DNA of 5,617 nt from Terriglobia bacterium. Its GTDB lineage: Bacteria; Acidobacteriota; Terriglobia; UBA7540. The stretch's first letter is position 1, and each line of letters opens with the position of its first letter. Under the pieces are notes generated by a model that saw only the letters and a program-made list of their open reading frames with translations, did no database searches and had not been told where the DNA came from. The position numbers and the translations under genes are program-made. The stretch covers positions 1 through 5,617 of the forward strand of contig JASHTR010000505.1 of assembly GCA_030040455.1 (NCBI GenBank). The letters are read 5' to 3'. This document shows positions 1 to 5,578 of the stretch, in pieces.

Positions 1-1
1 T

Positions 2-259
2 ATTTTTGGCGCCGTGCACGACGAGGCGATGGAAGACGCGGTAAAAGTCACGGTGATCGCTACGGGAATCAAAAATGAAAGGCTGCAAACTGCCGCGCGA
101 GCGGGCGCTTCGAGCGCCGCACCGGCTACGGTAAGGACCGCCGTTCTCCGTAAAGAACGAACGCCCGCCGAAGCGGAAGTGAGAGAAATAACGCCTCCGG
201 CCGCGGACGATTATGAGGTGCCGGCGTTCCTGCGACGTAAAAAGGTGGAGGCTCCGTAA
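2..259 (+). CDS. ftsZ: Cell division protein FtsZ, C-terminal part (5' end outside window)
   Basis: FtsZ is the tubulin-like GTPase that forms the cytoplasmic Z ring. Only the last 85 residues are present, read in frame from base 2. They open with IFGAVHDEAMEDAVKVTVIA, the typical last strands of the FtsZ C-terminal (tubulin GTPase-activating) domain, where most family members read NIIFGA...VRVTVIATG. A low-complexity Ala/Arg/Glu-rich linker of about 47 residues follows (visible residues 24-70). Then comes YEVPAFLRRK (bases 212-241), the conserved C-terminal peptide that in other bacteria binds FtsA, ZipA and similar partners. Five residues (KVEAP) trail it. The reading frame ends at TAA 257-259, three bases before the next gene. 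GTG at 14 is an internal Val codon, not a start. The identification is firm; the GTP-binding half lies outside the window. Confidence 0.96.
   Translation: MFGAVHDEAMEDAVKVTVIATGIKNERLQTAARAGASSAAPATVRTAVLRKERTPAEAEVREITPPAADDYEVPAFLRRKKVEAP
212..241 (+). other. FtsZ C-terminal conserved peptide (partner-binding motif)
   Basis: The codons read YEVPAFLRRK, matching the family pattern D/E-hydrophobic-P-x-F/Y-L-R/K-R/K at the end of FtsZ. In studied species this peptide docks to FtsA, ZipA, SepF and other division factors. Its intact state indicates a functional ftsZ and not a fragment. Confidence 0.88.
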
Positions 260-262
260 ACC

Positions 263-667
263 GTGGCCCGCCGGGTGGGGGTGCGCGAGGCCGTGCTCGC
301 CCGAATGCTCGAGCACGCCCGGAGCGCGTGCCCGTTAGAATGTTGCGGCCTGCTGGGGGGCGAAAACGGGGTCATTTCAGAAATCCTTCCAGCAACCAAC
401 GCGCTGGGCTCCGAAAGGGAATACTCGATAGCCCCCGCCGATTTGGTTGTAGCTTTACGCTCCTTTCGCGAGCGAGGGCTCGCGCATCTTGGGATTTATC
501 ATTCTCATCCGCGTGGTGAGAACACGCCTTCCCGCCAGGATATCGAGATGGCCTATTATCCTTCCTGTGCGTACTTCATTGTTTCTCCACGCGCCTCGAG
601 CCGCGCCGTCCGGGCTTTTGAACTTCACGACGGGCGCGTGACGGAAATCGACATTGAAGTAATATAA
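263..667 (+). CDS. JAMM/MPN (JAB, M67-family) zinc metalloprotease, 134 aa
   Basis: This is a single-domain JAB1/MPN/Mov34-family metallopeptidase of the usual bacterial length. The JAMM signature is complete: Glu26 (in PLECCGLLGG), then His80-Ser-His82-Pro, Ser90 and Asp93 with the canonical H-x-H-x7-S-x2-D spacing, so zinc binding and catalysis should be intact. Bacterial relatives cleave C-terminal extensions from ubiquitin-like sulfur carriers (for example Mec+ acting on CysO-cysteine) or remove such proteins from targets. No MoaD/ThiS-like or E1-like gene is visible here, so the substrate is unknown. There is no signal peptide, so it is cytoplasmic. GTG 263 was chosen as the start because GGTGGAG (244-250) lies 12 bases upstream, inside the end of ftsZ. 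GTG 275 and 281 are in-frame alternatives that keep the domain. It starts three bases after ftsZ stops, which suggests translational coupling. Confidence 0.9.
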   Translation: MARRVGVREAVLARMLEHARSACPLECCGLLGGENGVISEILPATNALGSEREYSIAPADLVVALRSFRERGLAHLGIYHSHPRGENTPSRQDIEMAYYPSCAYFIVSPRASSRAVRAFELHDGRVTEIDIEVI

Positions 668-678
668 AAGGCTTGAAT

Positions 679-683
679 GAGGG
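679..683 (+). promoter_or_regulatory. Ribosome binding site of the PQQ dehydrogenase gene
   Basis: GAGGG lies six bases before ATG 690 in the 22-base gap after the JAMM gene. It supports this ATG, which also places a signal peptide at the N-terminus. No separate promoter is evident in the short gap, so read-through from upstream is likely. Confidence 0.6.
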
Positions 684-689
684 TTTGCC

Positions 690-2840
690 ATGAGAAGAAT
701 AACGGCGGCCATAACGATAGGCTTAATACTGGGGCTGGGTATCGTCAGTTTCTTCCAGGTCCGCGCGGCAAGCTCGCAAGCGGGCTTGGCAGAGCGGGAA
801 ACGCAGGATTGGCCTGTCTATAACGGGCCGGGGGGCGATCACTATTCCAGCCTCCGCCAGATCAATCGCAAGAACGTGCGTCAATTGAAGGTGGCCTGGA
901 TGTTCGATACCGGAGAGCAGGGAGGTTTGGAATCAAATCCGCTCATCATCGGCAACGTTCTTTATGGGAACACCCCGAGCGGGAAAGTTGTAGCCCTCAA
1001 CGCAGCCACTGGCAAGCTCATTTGGAAATTCGATCCGGGCGTTCCGGGGCGAGTGATCACCCGCGGCCTCGCCTACTGGACTGACGGCCACGATCGCCGC
1101 CTCTTCGCCGGCGTCCGGAATTTCCTCTATGCAATCGATGCCAAAACTGGCAAGGGGATTCCCAGCTTTGGAGAGGATGGCAGAATCGATTTGCGCAAAG
1201 GGCTGCGCGGCGATTACCGGCAGCAGTCGGTTTCGCTGACCTCGCCGGGAGTTGTCTACAAGAACCTCATCATTGTCTGCGGCGCAAATCCGGAAACGCA
1301 TCCCGCGCCTCCGGGCGATATCCGCGCCTTCGACGTGCGGACCGGCGCGCTTCGGTGGACCTTTCACACCATCCCTCGTCCTGGCGAATTTGGGTATGAC
1401 ACCTGGCCGACGGGGGCTTGGAAGGATGCGGGAGCCGCCAACAACTGGGCAGGCATGACCGTGGACGTGAAGCGGGGCATCGTGTATGCGCCAACCGGGT
1501 CAGCGGTCGCGGACTTCTACGGTGGGGACCGCGTGGGCAATGACTTGTTCGCCGATACGCTGCTCGCCCTGGATGCTGAGACGGGCAAGCGCATCTGGCA
1601 CTTCCAGGGCGTACATCACGACCTCTGGGACCGCGATTTCCCCGCCCCGCCAGTTCTGCTGACGGTCAAACGCAACGGCAGGGAAGTGGACGCTGTCGCG
1701 CAGACAACCAAGTCAGGATTCGTCTTCCTGTTCAACCGGACGAACGGCAAGCCGCTCTTTCCCATTAAGGAATCGCATTACCCTGCCAGCACCGTGCCAG
1801 GCGAGGTGGCCTCGCCCACCCAGCCGCTCCCAACGATCCCCGCGCCCTACACTCACCAGTTCGTTAACGCTGAAACATTGACGAATCGCACGCCGCAAGC
1901 TCACGCCTGGGCCGAGAAGCAATTGGCGTCGTACATTAGCGGAGGGCAATTCATTCCTCCAAGCCTTAACAAGCTGACGGTGGACATGCCGGGCTTTGCC
2001 GGCGGCGGGGAATGGGGAGGAGCGGCCGTCGACCCCAGGACCGGAGTCCTTTATGTCAACGCCAATGACACGGCGTGGGTCGTGGGCCTCATTGTTTTCC
2101 CCAAGCCCGGAAGCGAGGGCGAGGAGATCTACCAGACCCAGTGCAGCGTTTGTCACGGGATCAACCGTTTTGGCTCTCCGCCCGCTTTCCCTCGCTTAGT
2201 AGGGATCGACACGAAGCTCACGGACCAGGAGATTGCAGATAAAATTCATCAGGGTGGAGGGCGGATGCCCCCCTTTACAAACATCAACGGCGAGCAAATG
2301 AAGTCGCTGATCCAATATCTGAAAACCCCTCCGCAGTGGCACCGCCCGCACCGCAATGGAAAAGCGGCGGCTCCGGCACGACCCGCCATCACCGCTTCTC
2401 GGAAGGACATGCCCTACGAGACGATTGGTTTCCGCAGGTTCCTCGATCCTGAAGGGTATCCGGCCACCGCGCCACCCTGGGGTACATTGAGCGCGATCGA
2501 CATGAACACCGGGAGGTATCTCTGGGAGATTCCTTTCGGGGAATATCCGGAGCTGGCGGCCAAAGGAATGAAAGATACTGGATCGGATAATTACGGAGGA
2601 CCGGTTGTTACCGCCGGCGGCCTGATCTTCATCGGCGCCACAGTCTTCGACCAGGAATTTCACGCCTACGACAGCACTACCGGCAAGCTGCTTTGGGAAA
2701 CTGAGCTGCCTTTATCCGGCTTGGCTACTCCTGCTACCTACATGGTGAATGGGAAGCAATATGTGGTGATTGGCGCAGGCGGAGGACAGACGAGCAGGAA
2801 GCCCTCGGGCGGCATGTATATCGCTTTCTCATTGCCTTAG
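690..2840 (+). CDS. Secreted PQQ-dependent quinohemoprotein dehydrogenase, glucose-dehydrogenase-like, with inserted cytochrome c domain, 716 aa
   Basis: Predicted to oxidise a sugar or alcohol in the periplasm with pyrroloquinoline quinone and to pass electrons to the respiratory chain through its own heme. Residues 1-26 form a Sec signal peptide (Arg2-Arg3, hydrophobic 8-22, VRA|A site). From about residue 40 there are beta-propeller blades with Trp-docking repeats (GKLIWKF, GALRWTF, GKRIWHF, GRYLWEI, GKLLWET). HHDLWDRD (309-316) and Lys341 match the active-site region of membrane glucose dehydrogenase. Asp314 and Lys341 are 27 apart, the same spacing as the Asp466/Lys493 pair I recall for the E. 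coli enzyme. A c-type cytochrome (about 474-548) carries C485-S-V-C488-H489 and probable axial Met526. The propeller then resumes and ends in YIAFSLP. The five N-terminal membrane helices of E. coli Gcd and the adjacent-Cys disulfide of methanol/ethanol dehydrogenases are absent. The substrate cannot be read from sequence. Confidence 0.93.
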   Translation: MRRITAAITIGLILGLGIVSFFQVRAASSQAGLAERETQDWPVYNGPGGDHYSSLRQINRKNVRQLKVAWMFDTGEQGGLESNPLIIGNVLYGNTPSGKVVALNAATGKLIWKFDPGVPGRVITRGLAYWTDGHDRRLFAGVRNFLYAIDAKTGKGIPSFGEDGRIDLRKGLRGDYRQQSVSLTSPGVVYKNLIIVCGANPETHPAPPGDIRAFDVRTGALRWTFHTIPRPGEFGYDTWPTGAWKDAGAANNWAGMTVDVKRGIVYAPTGSAVADFYGGDRVGNDLFADTLLALDAETGKRIWHFQGVHHDLWDRDFPAPPVLLTVKRNGREVDAVAQTTKSGFVFLFNRTNGKPLFPIKESHYPASTVPGEVASPTQPLPTIPAPYTHQFVNAETLTNRTPQAHAWAEKQLASYISGGQFIPPSLNKLTVDMPGFAGGGEWGGAAVDPRTGVLYVNANDTAWVVGLIVFPKPGSEGEEIYQTQCSVCHGINRFGSPPAFPRLVGIDTKLTDQEIADKIHQGGGRMPPFTNINGEQMKSLIQYLKTPPQWHRPHRNGKAAAPARPAITASRKDMPYETIGFRRFLDPEGYPATAPPWGTLSAIDMNTGRYLWEIPFGEYPELAAKGMKDTGSDNYGGPVVTAGGLIFIGATVFDQEFHAYDSTTGKLLWETELPLSGLATPATYMVNGKQYVVIGAGGGQTSRKPSGGMYIAFSLP
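2109..2333 (+). other. Cytochrome c domain inserted in the PQQ propeller
   Basis: The codons for residues 474-548 encode a class I cytochrome c fold: an N-terminal helix (EGEEIYQTQ), the heme site CSVCH (2142-2156), a loop, TDQEIADKI, then GGGRMPPF with the probable heme-ligand Met at 2265-2267, and a C-terminal helix ending SLIQYLKTPP. Propeller sequence lies on both sides, so this is an internal insertion and not a C-terminal fusion as in many quinohemoprotein alcohol dehydrogenases. Confidence 0.88.
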
Positions 2841-2853
2841 TCGGCGCGCAGGT

Positions 2854-3315
2854 CTACTGCGAAATCACCATCTCGGACGTGCTGGACATCGTCGTTGTCG
2901 GCAGGAACGAAAACAGCCAGCTAAATTTGTAACTTAGGGAGACTTCCACCGAGCAGCCGGGGCTGTTGGTCGGAGTGGTGCCGCTCGGGCAGCCGGTGTT
3001 GCCGGTTACTACCCAGCTCACGTTGACCGTCAGGCTGCTCGTGCTGAGGTTTGGGGAAATACTTTCAATATAGCTGGTCACAGAGGCCTGGGTGGCGGGG
3101 CATCCTGTAACCACGCTGCTGCACGCCGCGCCACGCACAATCGCGTAGCGCGTCGCCGCTCGCGCCGCGTAGCTCAACGTGTGGTAGGTATAAAGCGCCC
3201 GGCCGAAATCCAGGGTGCCAAACACAAGGACAAGGAAGATCAAGATGGACATGGCAAACTCCACCAGCACCTGTCCTCGTTCGCTCCGCTGACTATGAAG
3301 GGATCTCTGCATCAT
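2854..3315 (-). CDS. TadE-like minor pseudopilin, 153 aa (third gene of the tad-like operon)
   Basis: Members of the TadE family are envelope proteins with one N-terminal helix that are processed like prepilins and needed for Tad/Flp pilus assembly. Here a short basic leader ends SERG14|QVLVE19F, which matches the prepilin-peptidase pattern G|xxxxE-F/Y. A hydrophobic helix (about 16-38) follows, then the family-typical GRALYTYHTLSYAARAATRY (39-58). The exported part has four cysteines (65, 72, 109, 121) in Ser/Thr-rich sequence and ends with a beta-type SVEVSLSYKF tail. The frame is open up to 3513, but that region overlaps the previous gene and encodes nothing TadE-like. ATG 3315 is preferred because GGAAGG lies eight bases upstream; ATG 3312 is equally compatible. 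It begins 50 bases after the preceding gene and ends 13 bases from the convergent dehydrogenase gene. Confidence 0.85.
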   Translation of the reverse strand: MMQRSLHSQRSERGQVLVEFAMSILIFLVLVFGTLDFGRALYTYHTLSYAARAATRYAIVRGAACSSVVTGCPATQASVTSYIESISPNLSTSSLTVNVSWVVTGNTGCPSGTTPTNSPGCSVEVSLSYKFSWLFSFLPTTTMSSTSEMVISQ

Positions 3316-3323
3316 CGTTCCGG

Positions 3324-3329
3324 CCTTCC
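3324..3329 (-). promoter_or_regulatory. Ribosome binding site deciding the start of the 153-aa TadE-like gene
   Basis: On the minus strand GGAAGG lies eight bases before ATG 3315. It favours this start over the longer open frame reaching 3513. The site sits in the loop of a possible CCGGC (3320-3324)/GCCGG (3336-3340) stem, which could modulate access; that part is inference. Confidence 0.55.
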
Positions 3330-3365
3330 AGAGCCGCCGGCCAGACGCGCTGCTCGCAGGGGCGC

Positions 3366-3896
3366 TTATTGCGATACGCGCATCACCGCCTTGCCATACG
3401 TGGTGAAGGGTGTTGGCAACCCCGGAAACCCGCTTAAAGTTGTAAAGCTGGCCGAGGTGTACACCTCGACGAATATGATTTCGTGGTCTCCCGACGGGCA
3501 GGTGTCCTCGCACCCAGCAGTACCGCTACCGAGGTTCGTGAGGGTGCCCGTATCGGTCGAGCACGCACAATAATAACTCGCACTCGCCTTGAGGCCGGGG
3601 ACGTCGGGGGCATCGTCCTGAGCTATTCTAGCCATACCCGCCGTGTCTCCCGCCGTGATGTTGCTCTGCGCGCCGTAGGCGGCGCCAGCACGGGCGGCAT
3701 TATTGACCTCGATGCTCACGTAAAAAATGCGGCCTATTTCAACCACGCCCAAGAGCATCAGCGTCAGCAGTGGAAGGAGGAGGGCAAGCTCCACAAGACT
3801 CGACCCGCGCTCGGACTTTTTCGCCTCTCCCAAGCGGGCGGCCAGCCCCTTCTTCCAACTGCGCAGCACAACCTTCACCGGATCTGTCGTTTTCAT
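3366..3896 (-). CDS. TadE-like minor pseudopilin, 176 aa (second gene of the tad-like operon)
   Basis: This is a second TadE-family protein, diverged from its downstream neighbour. A cytoplasmic basic leader of 31 residues ends KKSERG31|SSLVE36L, again matching the prepilin-peptidase site with Glu at +5. The helix (about 34-57) has the family wording LVELALLLPLLTLMLLGVVE, followed by GRIFYVSIEVNNAARAGAAY (55-74), the usual TadE post-helix block. The exported domain has four cysteines (110, 112, 129, 133) and a beta-rich C-terminus (VEVYTSASF and onward). On the minus strand GGTGGAG (3903-3909) sits six bases before ATG 3896 and overlaps the end of the TadG-like gene, which stops only three bases upstream, so translation is probably coupled. 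It likely works with the other two products in one envelope complex. Confidence 0.88.
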   Translation of the reverse strand: MKTTDPVKVVLRSWKKGLAARLGEAKKSERGSSLVELALLLPLLTLMLLGVVEIGRIFYVSIEVNNAARAGAAYGAQSNITAGDTAGMARIAQDDAPDVPGLKASASYYCACSTDTGTLTNLGSGTAGCEDTCPSGDHEIIFVEVYTSASFTTLSGFPGLPTPFTTYGKAVMRVSQ

Positions 3897-3899
3897 ACC

Positions 3900-5132
3900 T
3901 CACTCCACCAGCACGGCGGCCTTAATCGGCGATTCCCCTGACGGAAGCGTGGAATAGTCATCGTTGATGCAGGAGGCGCTTCCGGTAAAATCGATGGTTT
4001 GGGCGATTAGGAAACTGTAGGCAGCCGTGCACGTGCTGCTCAGCGTGATGATCAGGTTGGCATCAGGGAAATATAATGCTCCCGTGAGCGCCTCCGTGGC
4101 GCCGCTGGCCGTGATGGTGGCCGTAGCTTTGTCGCTCGGATTCTGAAATATCAGAATACCTGCGTACTCTCCCGTGGTGGGCGCGCTGAGGGTGAAATCG
4201 GTTGCCGAGGTGGTGATGTCGATTGACCCGGTGCCATCATTGTAGAACATCACGTTGCTCCCACCCCCCGTCACGTTGCCGGAGCCGGTGATCACCAGGC
4301 CGGTTGAGCCGGTAAGAATATACGTTCCAGCCGTAAACGTCAGCGTGACTGACCCGGAGGCGGTAATTGTGATTCCGCCGCAATAGACGCCTGGGTTGAG
4401 GGTATAACTACCCCCCGAGGTCGTAATGCTGTAGTTGGTATGGTTACAGGCCCCTACGGCAGGCTCCTCGTTCCACAAATAGGACAAGGGGTCGGTGGCC
4501 GGGACAATCCCGGTGACGGGCGTGGGAGTGAGAGTGCCGCCGGTGTTCGAATAGCCGCCCACCACGCCGATCGACTTGGCGGTAAGTTTGCCGCCGGTGA
4601 CGTCGAGACCCGAACCGCTGTCGGAGTCAACGTTGACAGCACATGATGCCGATACGGTGCCCCCGGTAATGTTAATTGCACCTGACGCTGAGGGGTTCAG
4701 CGCGTAGATGCAGCCTTGCCCGCTGCCGAGATAGGCTACCGCCCGCGCCGCCACGGTTTCCTGGGTAAAGCCGAGCACGCTCATGAAGAGCGTGGACTTC
4801 GGCTGCTGGATGATCACCTCAACAGCGCCCGAGTTGCCCGCGTATCCCCCATAGGAGGGCGGGTTGTTTACCGCGATAGTGACCCCGTTGCTGCCACTCG
4901 TGAAACCGTTGGAAGCGGCATCGTCATCGGCGGCCGTTTGCATGTCGCCATAGTTCAATTCCGAGGCTCCCGCCAAAGCCGCTGCATCCGCAGCTTGCTG
5001 CATTTTCGTCCGCACGTGCCGGAGGTAGCCGACGTCAATCCCTAGCCCCAGGAGGCCCATAAGGACCACCAGACACAAGACGGCTACAATCAACACCTGC
5101 CCGGCTTCATTCTTGTTCCTGGTCATGCGCAT
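3900..5132 (-). CDS. TadG-like membrane-anchored protein with beta-solenoid-like exported domain, 410 aa (first gene of the tad-like operon)
   Basis: The N-terminus is a Tad domain (Flp pilus-assembly TadE/G-like): NEAGQVLIVAVLCLVV and on through a membrane helix (about 13-35), then GIDVGYLRHVRTKMQQAADA and AALAGASEL, the standard post-helix signature. Unlike its two neighbours there is no Glu at +5 after Gly11, so prepilin-type processing is not expected. From about residue 141 the protein is a Gly/Ser/Thr-rich series of short beta strands (ITGGTVSASCAVNV, LDVTGGKL, ITITASGSVTLTF, GLVITGSGNVTGGGSNVMFY). It also has APTTGEYAGILIFQ and LTGALYFPDANLII blocks seen in many Tad- and PilX-type surface proteins. 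A right-handed beta-helix is likely. I see no von Willebrand A (MIDAS) motif. There are six exported cysteines. Starts: ATG 5132 (AGG five bases upstream) or ATG 5126 (GGA nine bases upstream). ATG 5249 would add 39 residues that do not look Tad-like. Confidence 0.84.
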   Translation of the reverse strand: MRMTRNKNEAGQVLIVAVLCLVVLMGLLGLGIDVGYLRHVRTKMQQAADAAALAGASELNYGDMQTAADDDAASNGFTSGSNGVTIAVNNPPSYGGYAGNSGAVEVIIQQPKSTLFMSVLGFTQETVAARAVAYLGSGQGCIYALNPSASGAINITGGTVSASCAVNVDSDSGSGLDVTGGKLTAKSIGVVGGYSNTGGTLTPTPVTGIVPATDPLSYLWNEEPAVGACNHTNYSITTSGGSYTLNPGVYCGGITITASGSVTLTFTAGTYILTGSTGLVITGSGNVTGGGSNVMFYNDGTGSIDITTSATDFTLSAPTTGEYAGILIFQNPSDKATATITASGATEALTGALYFPDANLIITLSSTCTAAYSFLIAQTIDFTGSASCINDDYSTLPSGESPIKAAVLVE

Positions 5133-5309
5133 CGATCCCTGTGGATTTTCGGCCTTAACCTGCGGCACAGCCGCTTCCCACGTCCAAAGCGGGCGCGTTG
5201 CAACTTTCCCTGGATTTTGGGTTGTTTTTAAAAAGCAAGTAGGTAACATTGGCTTTAAGCAACCCCCTCAGTTGCCGTTTGTGGGCAGAACTTCCCCCAC
5301 ATTGCCAAC
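5133..5309 (-). other. Probable structured 5' leader of the tad-like operon
   Basis: If transcription starts about seven bases after the TATAAT box, roughly 175 bases precede ATG 5132. The segment holds several short inverted repeats: TGTGGG/CCCACA (5280-5285 with 5296-5301) at the very 5' end of the transcript, GCAAC/GTTGC (near 5258-5276), the palindrome GTTGCAAC (near 5198-5205), and GCGGC/GCCGC with a three-base loop (5162-5174) about 30 bases before the start codon. I recognise no known riboswitch consensus; in particular the conserved c-di-GMP (GEMM) blocks are not seen. Alternatively, part of the segment is coding if ATG 5249 is used. Confidence 0.4.
5136..5140 (-). promoter_or_regulatory. 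Ribosome binding site of the TadG-like gene
   Basis: On the minus strand AGGGA lies three bases before ATG 5132 and nine before ATG 5126. It supports one of these two starts but does not separate them. The longer candidate at ATG 5249 has only a G-rich run (GAGGGGG, near 5263-5269) about 13 bases away, which is a poor spacing. Confidence 0.45.
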
Positions 5310-5315
5310 AAACCG

Positions 5316-5343
5316 ATTATACACAACAAACCGTGCTTTTCAA
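5316..5343 (-). promoter_or_regulatory. Sigma-70-type promoter of the tad-like operon
   Basis: On the minus strand the -35 element TTGAAA (5343-5338; five of six matches to TTGACA) is followed after 16 bases by a perfect -10 element TATAAT (5321-5316). The segment is AT-rich compared with its surroundings, lies upstream of the first gene of the operon and downstream of the small frame at 5376-5522. The predicted transcript start is near 5309. The two boxes were read directly; their activity is inference. Confidence 0.62.
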
Positions 5344-5375
5344 GTCCAACAAATCAACACATGCCTGGGAATGCC

Positions 5376-5522
5376 TTAGGCAGACGAGCTTCCCGCAACT
5401 CGCAGGTGATCAAAGCCTCTAACCTGGGGTTCCGGGCCGATATTCAGCGTGACTTTAGCCTGGACGTGTAACCTCTCGTCCAAGACTAGTAAGCCATTCT
5501 TCTGCTCCCAGGCACTATTCAC
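5376..5522 (-). CDS. Possible small hypothetical protein, 48 aa, or 3' remnant of a larger gene
   Basis: A short minus-strand frame starts at GTG 5522 with GAGAGGG (5530-5536) seven bases upstream, and stops at TAA 5378-5376. The product begins MNSAWEQKNGLLVLDERLHV and continues with VTLNIGPEPQVRGFDHLR before a Ser/Ala tail. It has no membrane segment and no cysteine. The same frame stays open 16 codons further upstream, to a TGA at 5571-5573, reading RISTHWHLHCYREGVP without an ATG. This could therefore be the end of a disrupted longer gene. I do not recognise a family. It lies just before the tad-like promoter, in the same direction. A chance open frame of this length is quite possible. Confidence 0.3.
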   Translation of the reverse strand: MNSAWEQKNGLLVLDERLHVQAKVTLNIGPEPQVRGFDHLRVAGSSSA

Positions 5523-5556
5523 CGGGACGCCCTCTCTATAGCAATGGAGATGCCAA

Positions 5557-5578
5557 TGGGTACTGATGCGTCAACCCA
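5557..5578. other. Imperfect inverted repeat near the window end
   Basis: TGGGT and ACCCA (5557-5561 and 5574-5578) can pair, with an inner TGA/TCA pairing (5564-5566 with 5571-5573) closing a TGCG loop and two bulged bases. No T-run follows closely on either strand, so it does not look like a rho-independent terminator. It covers the TGA that closes the upstream side of the small minus-strand frame. Beyond it, 5579-5617 is AT-rich with a run of seven A (5596-5602); I see no gene there. Confidence 0.25.

Noticed and set aside
104..159. Two short hairpins in the ftsZ linker region (GGCGCT/AGCGCC and CGTTCT/AGAACG)
   Set aside because: They lie in low-complexity coding sequence for the Ala/Arg-rich linker. 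Six-base stems are expected by chance there, and neither has terminator features.
467..484. Perfect seven-base inverted repeat CGCGAGC/GCTCGCG around a GAGG loop inside the JAMM gene
   Set aside because: It is fully explained by codons for FRERGLA in GC-rich coding sequence, has no T-run after it, and I see no second copy in the window that would make it a REP-like element.
933..1367. Long minus-strand open frames inside the dehydrogenase gene (also 1713-2156 and 2196-2663)
   Set aside because: They are opposite-strand shadows of a strongly recognisable plus-strand gene, and their translations resemble no protein family.
3316..3513. Long start at 3513 for the second TadE-like protein
   Set aside because: This stretch overlaps the end of the preceding gene out of frame, gives an N-terminus unlike TadE proteins, and ATG 3315 has a well-spaced GGAAGG.
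5127..5249. Longer start at ATG 5249 for the TadG-like protein, adding 39 residues
   Set aside because: The extra residues show no signal or Tad features, the upstream G-rich run is badly spaced, and AGGGA beside ATG 5132/5126 is the better initiation site.
5133..5310. c-di-GMP (GEMM) riboswitch in the tad leader
   Set aside because: It was considered because c-di-GMP often controls pili, but the conserved GEMM sequence blocks are absent on the minus strand.
5371..5382. TGCCTTAGGCA palindrome over the stop of the small minus-strand frame as a terminator
   Set aside because: The stem is only five bases and no T-run follows on the minus strand. It could be a chance palindrome.
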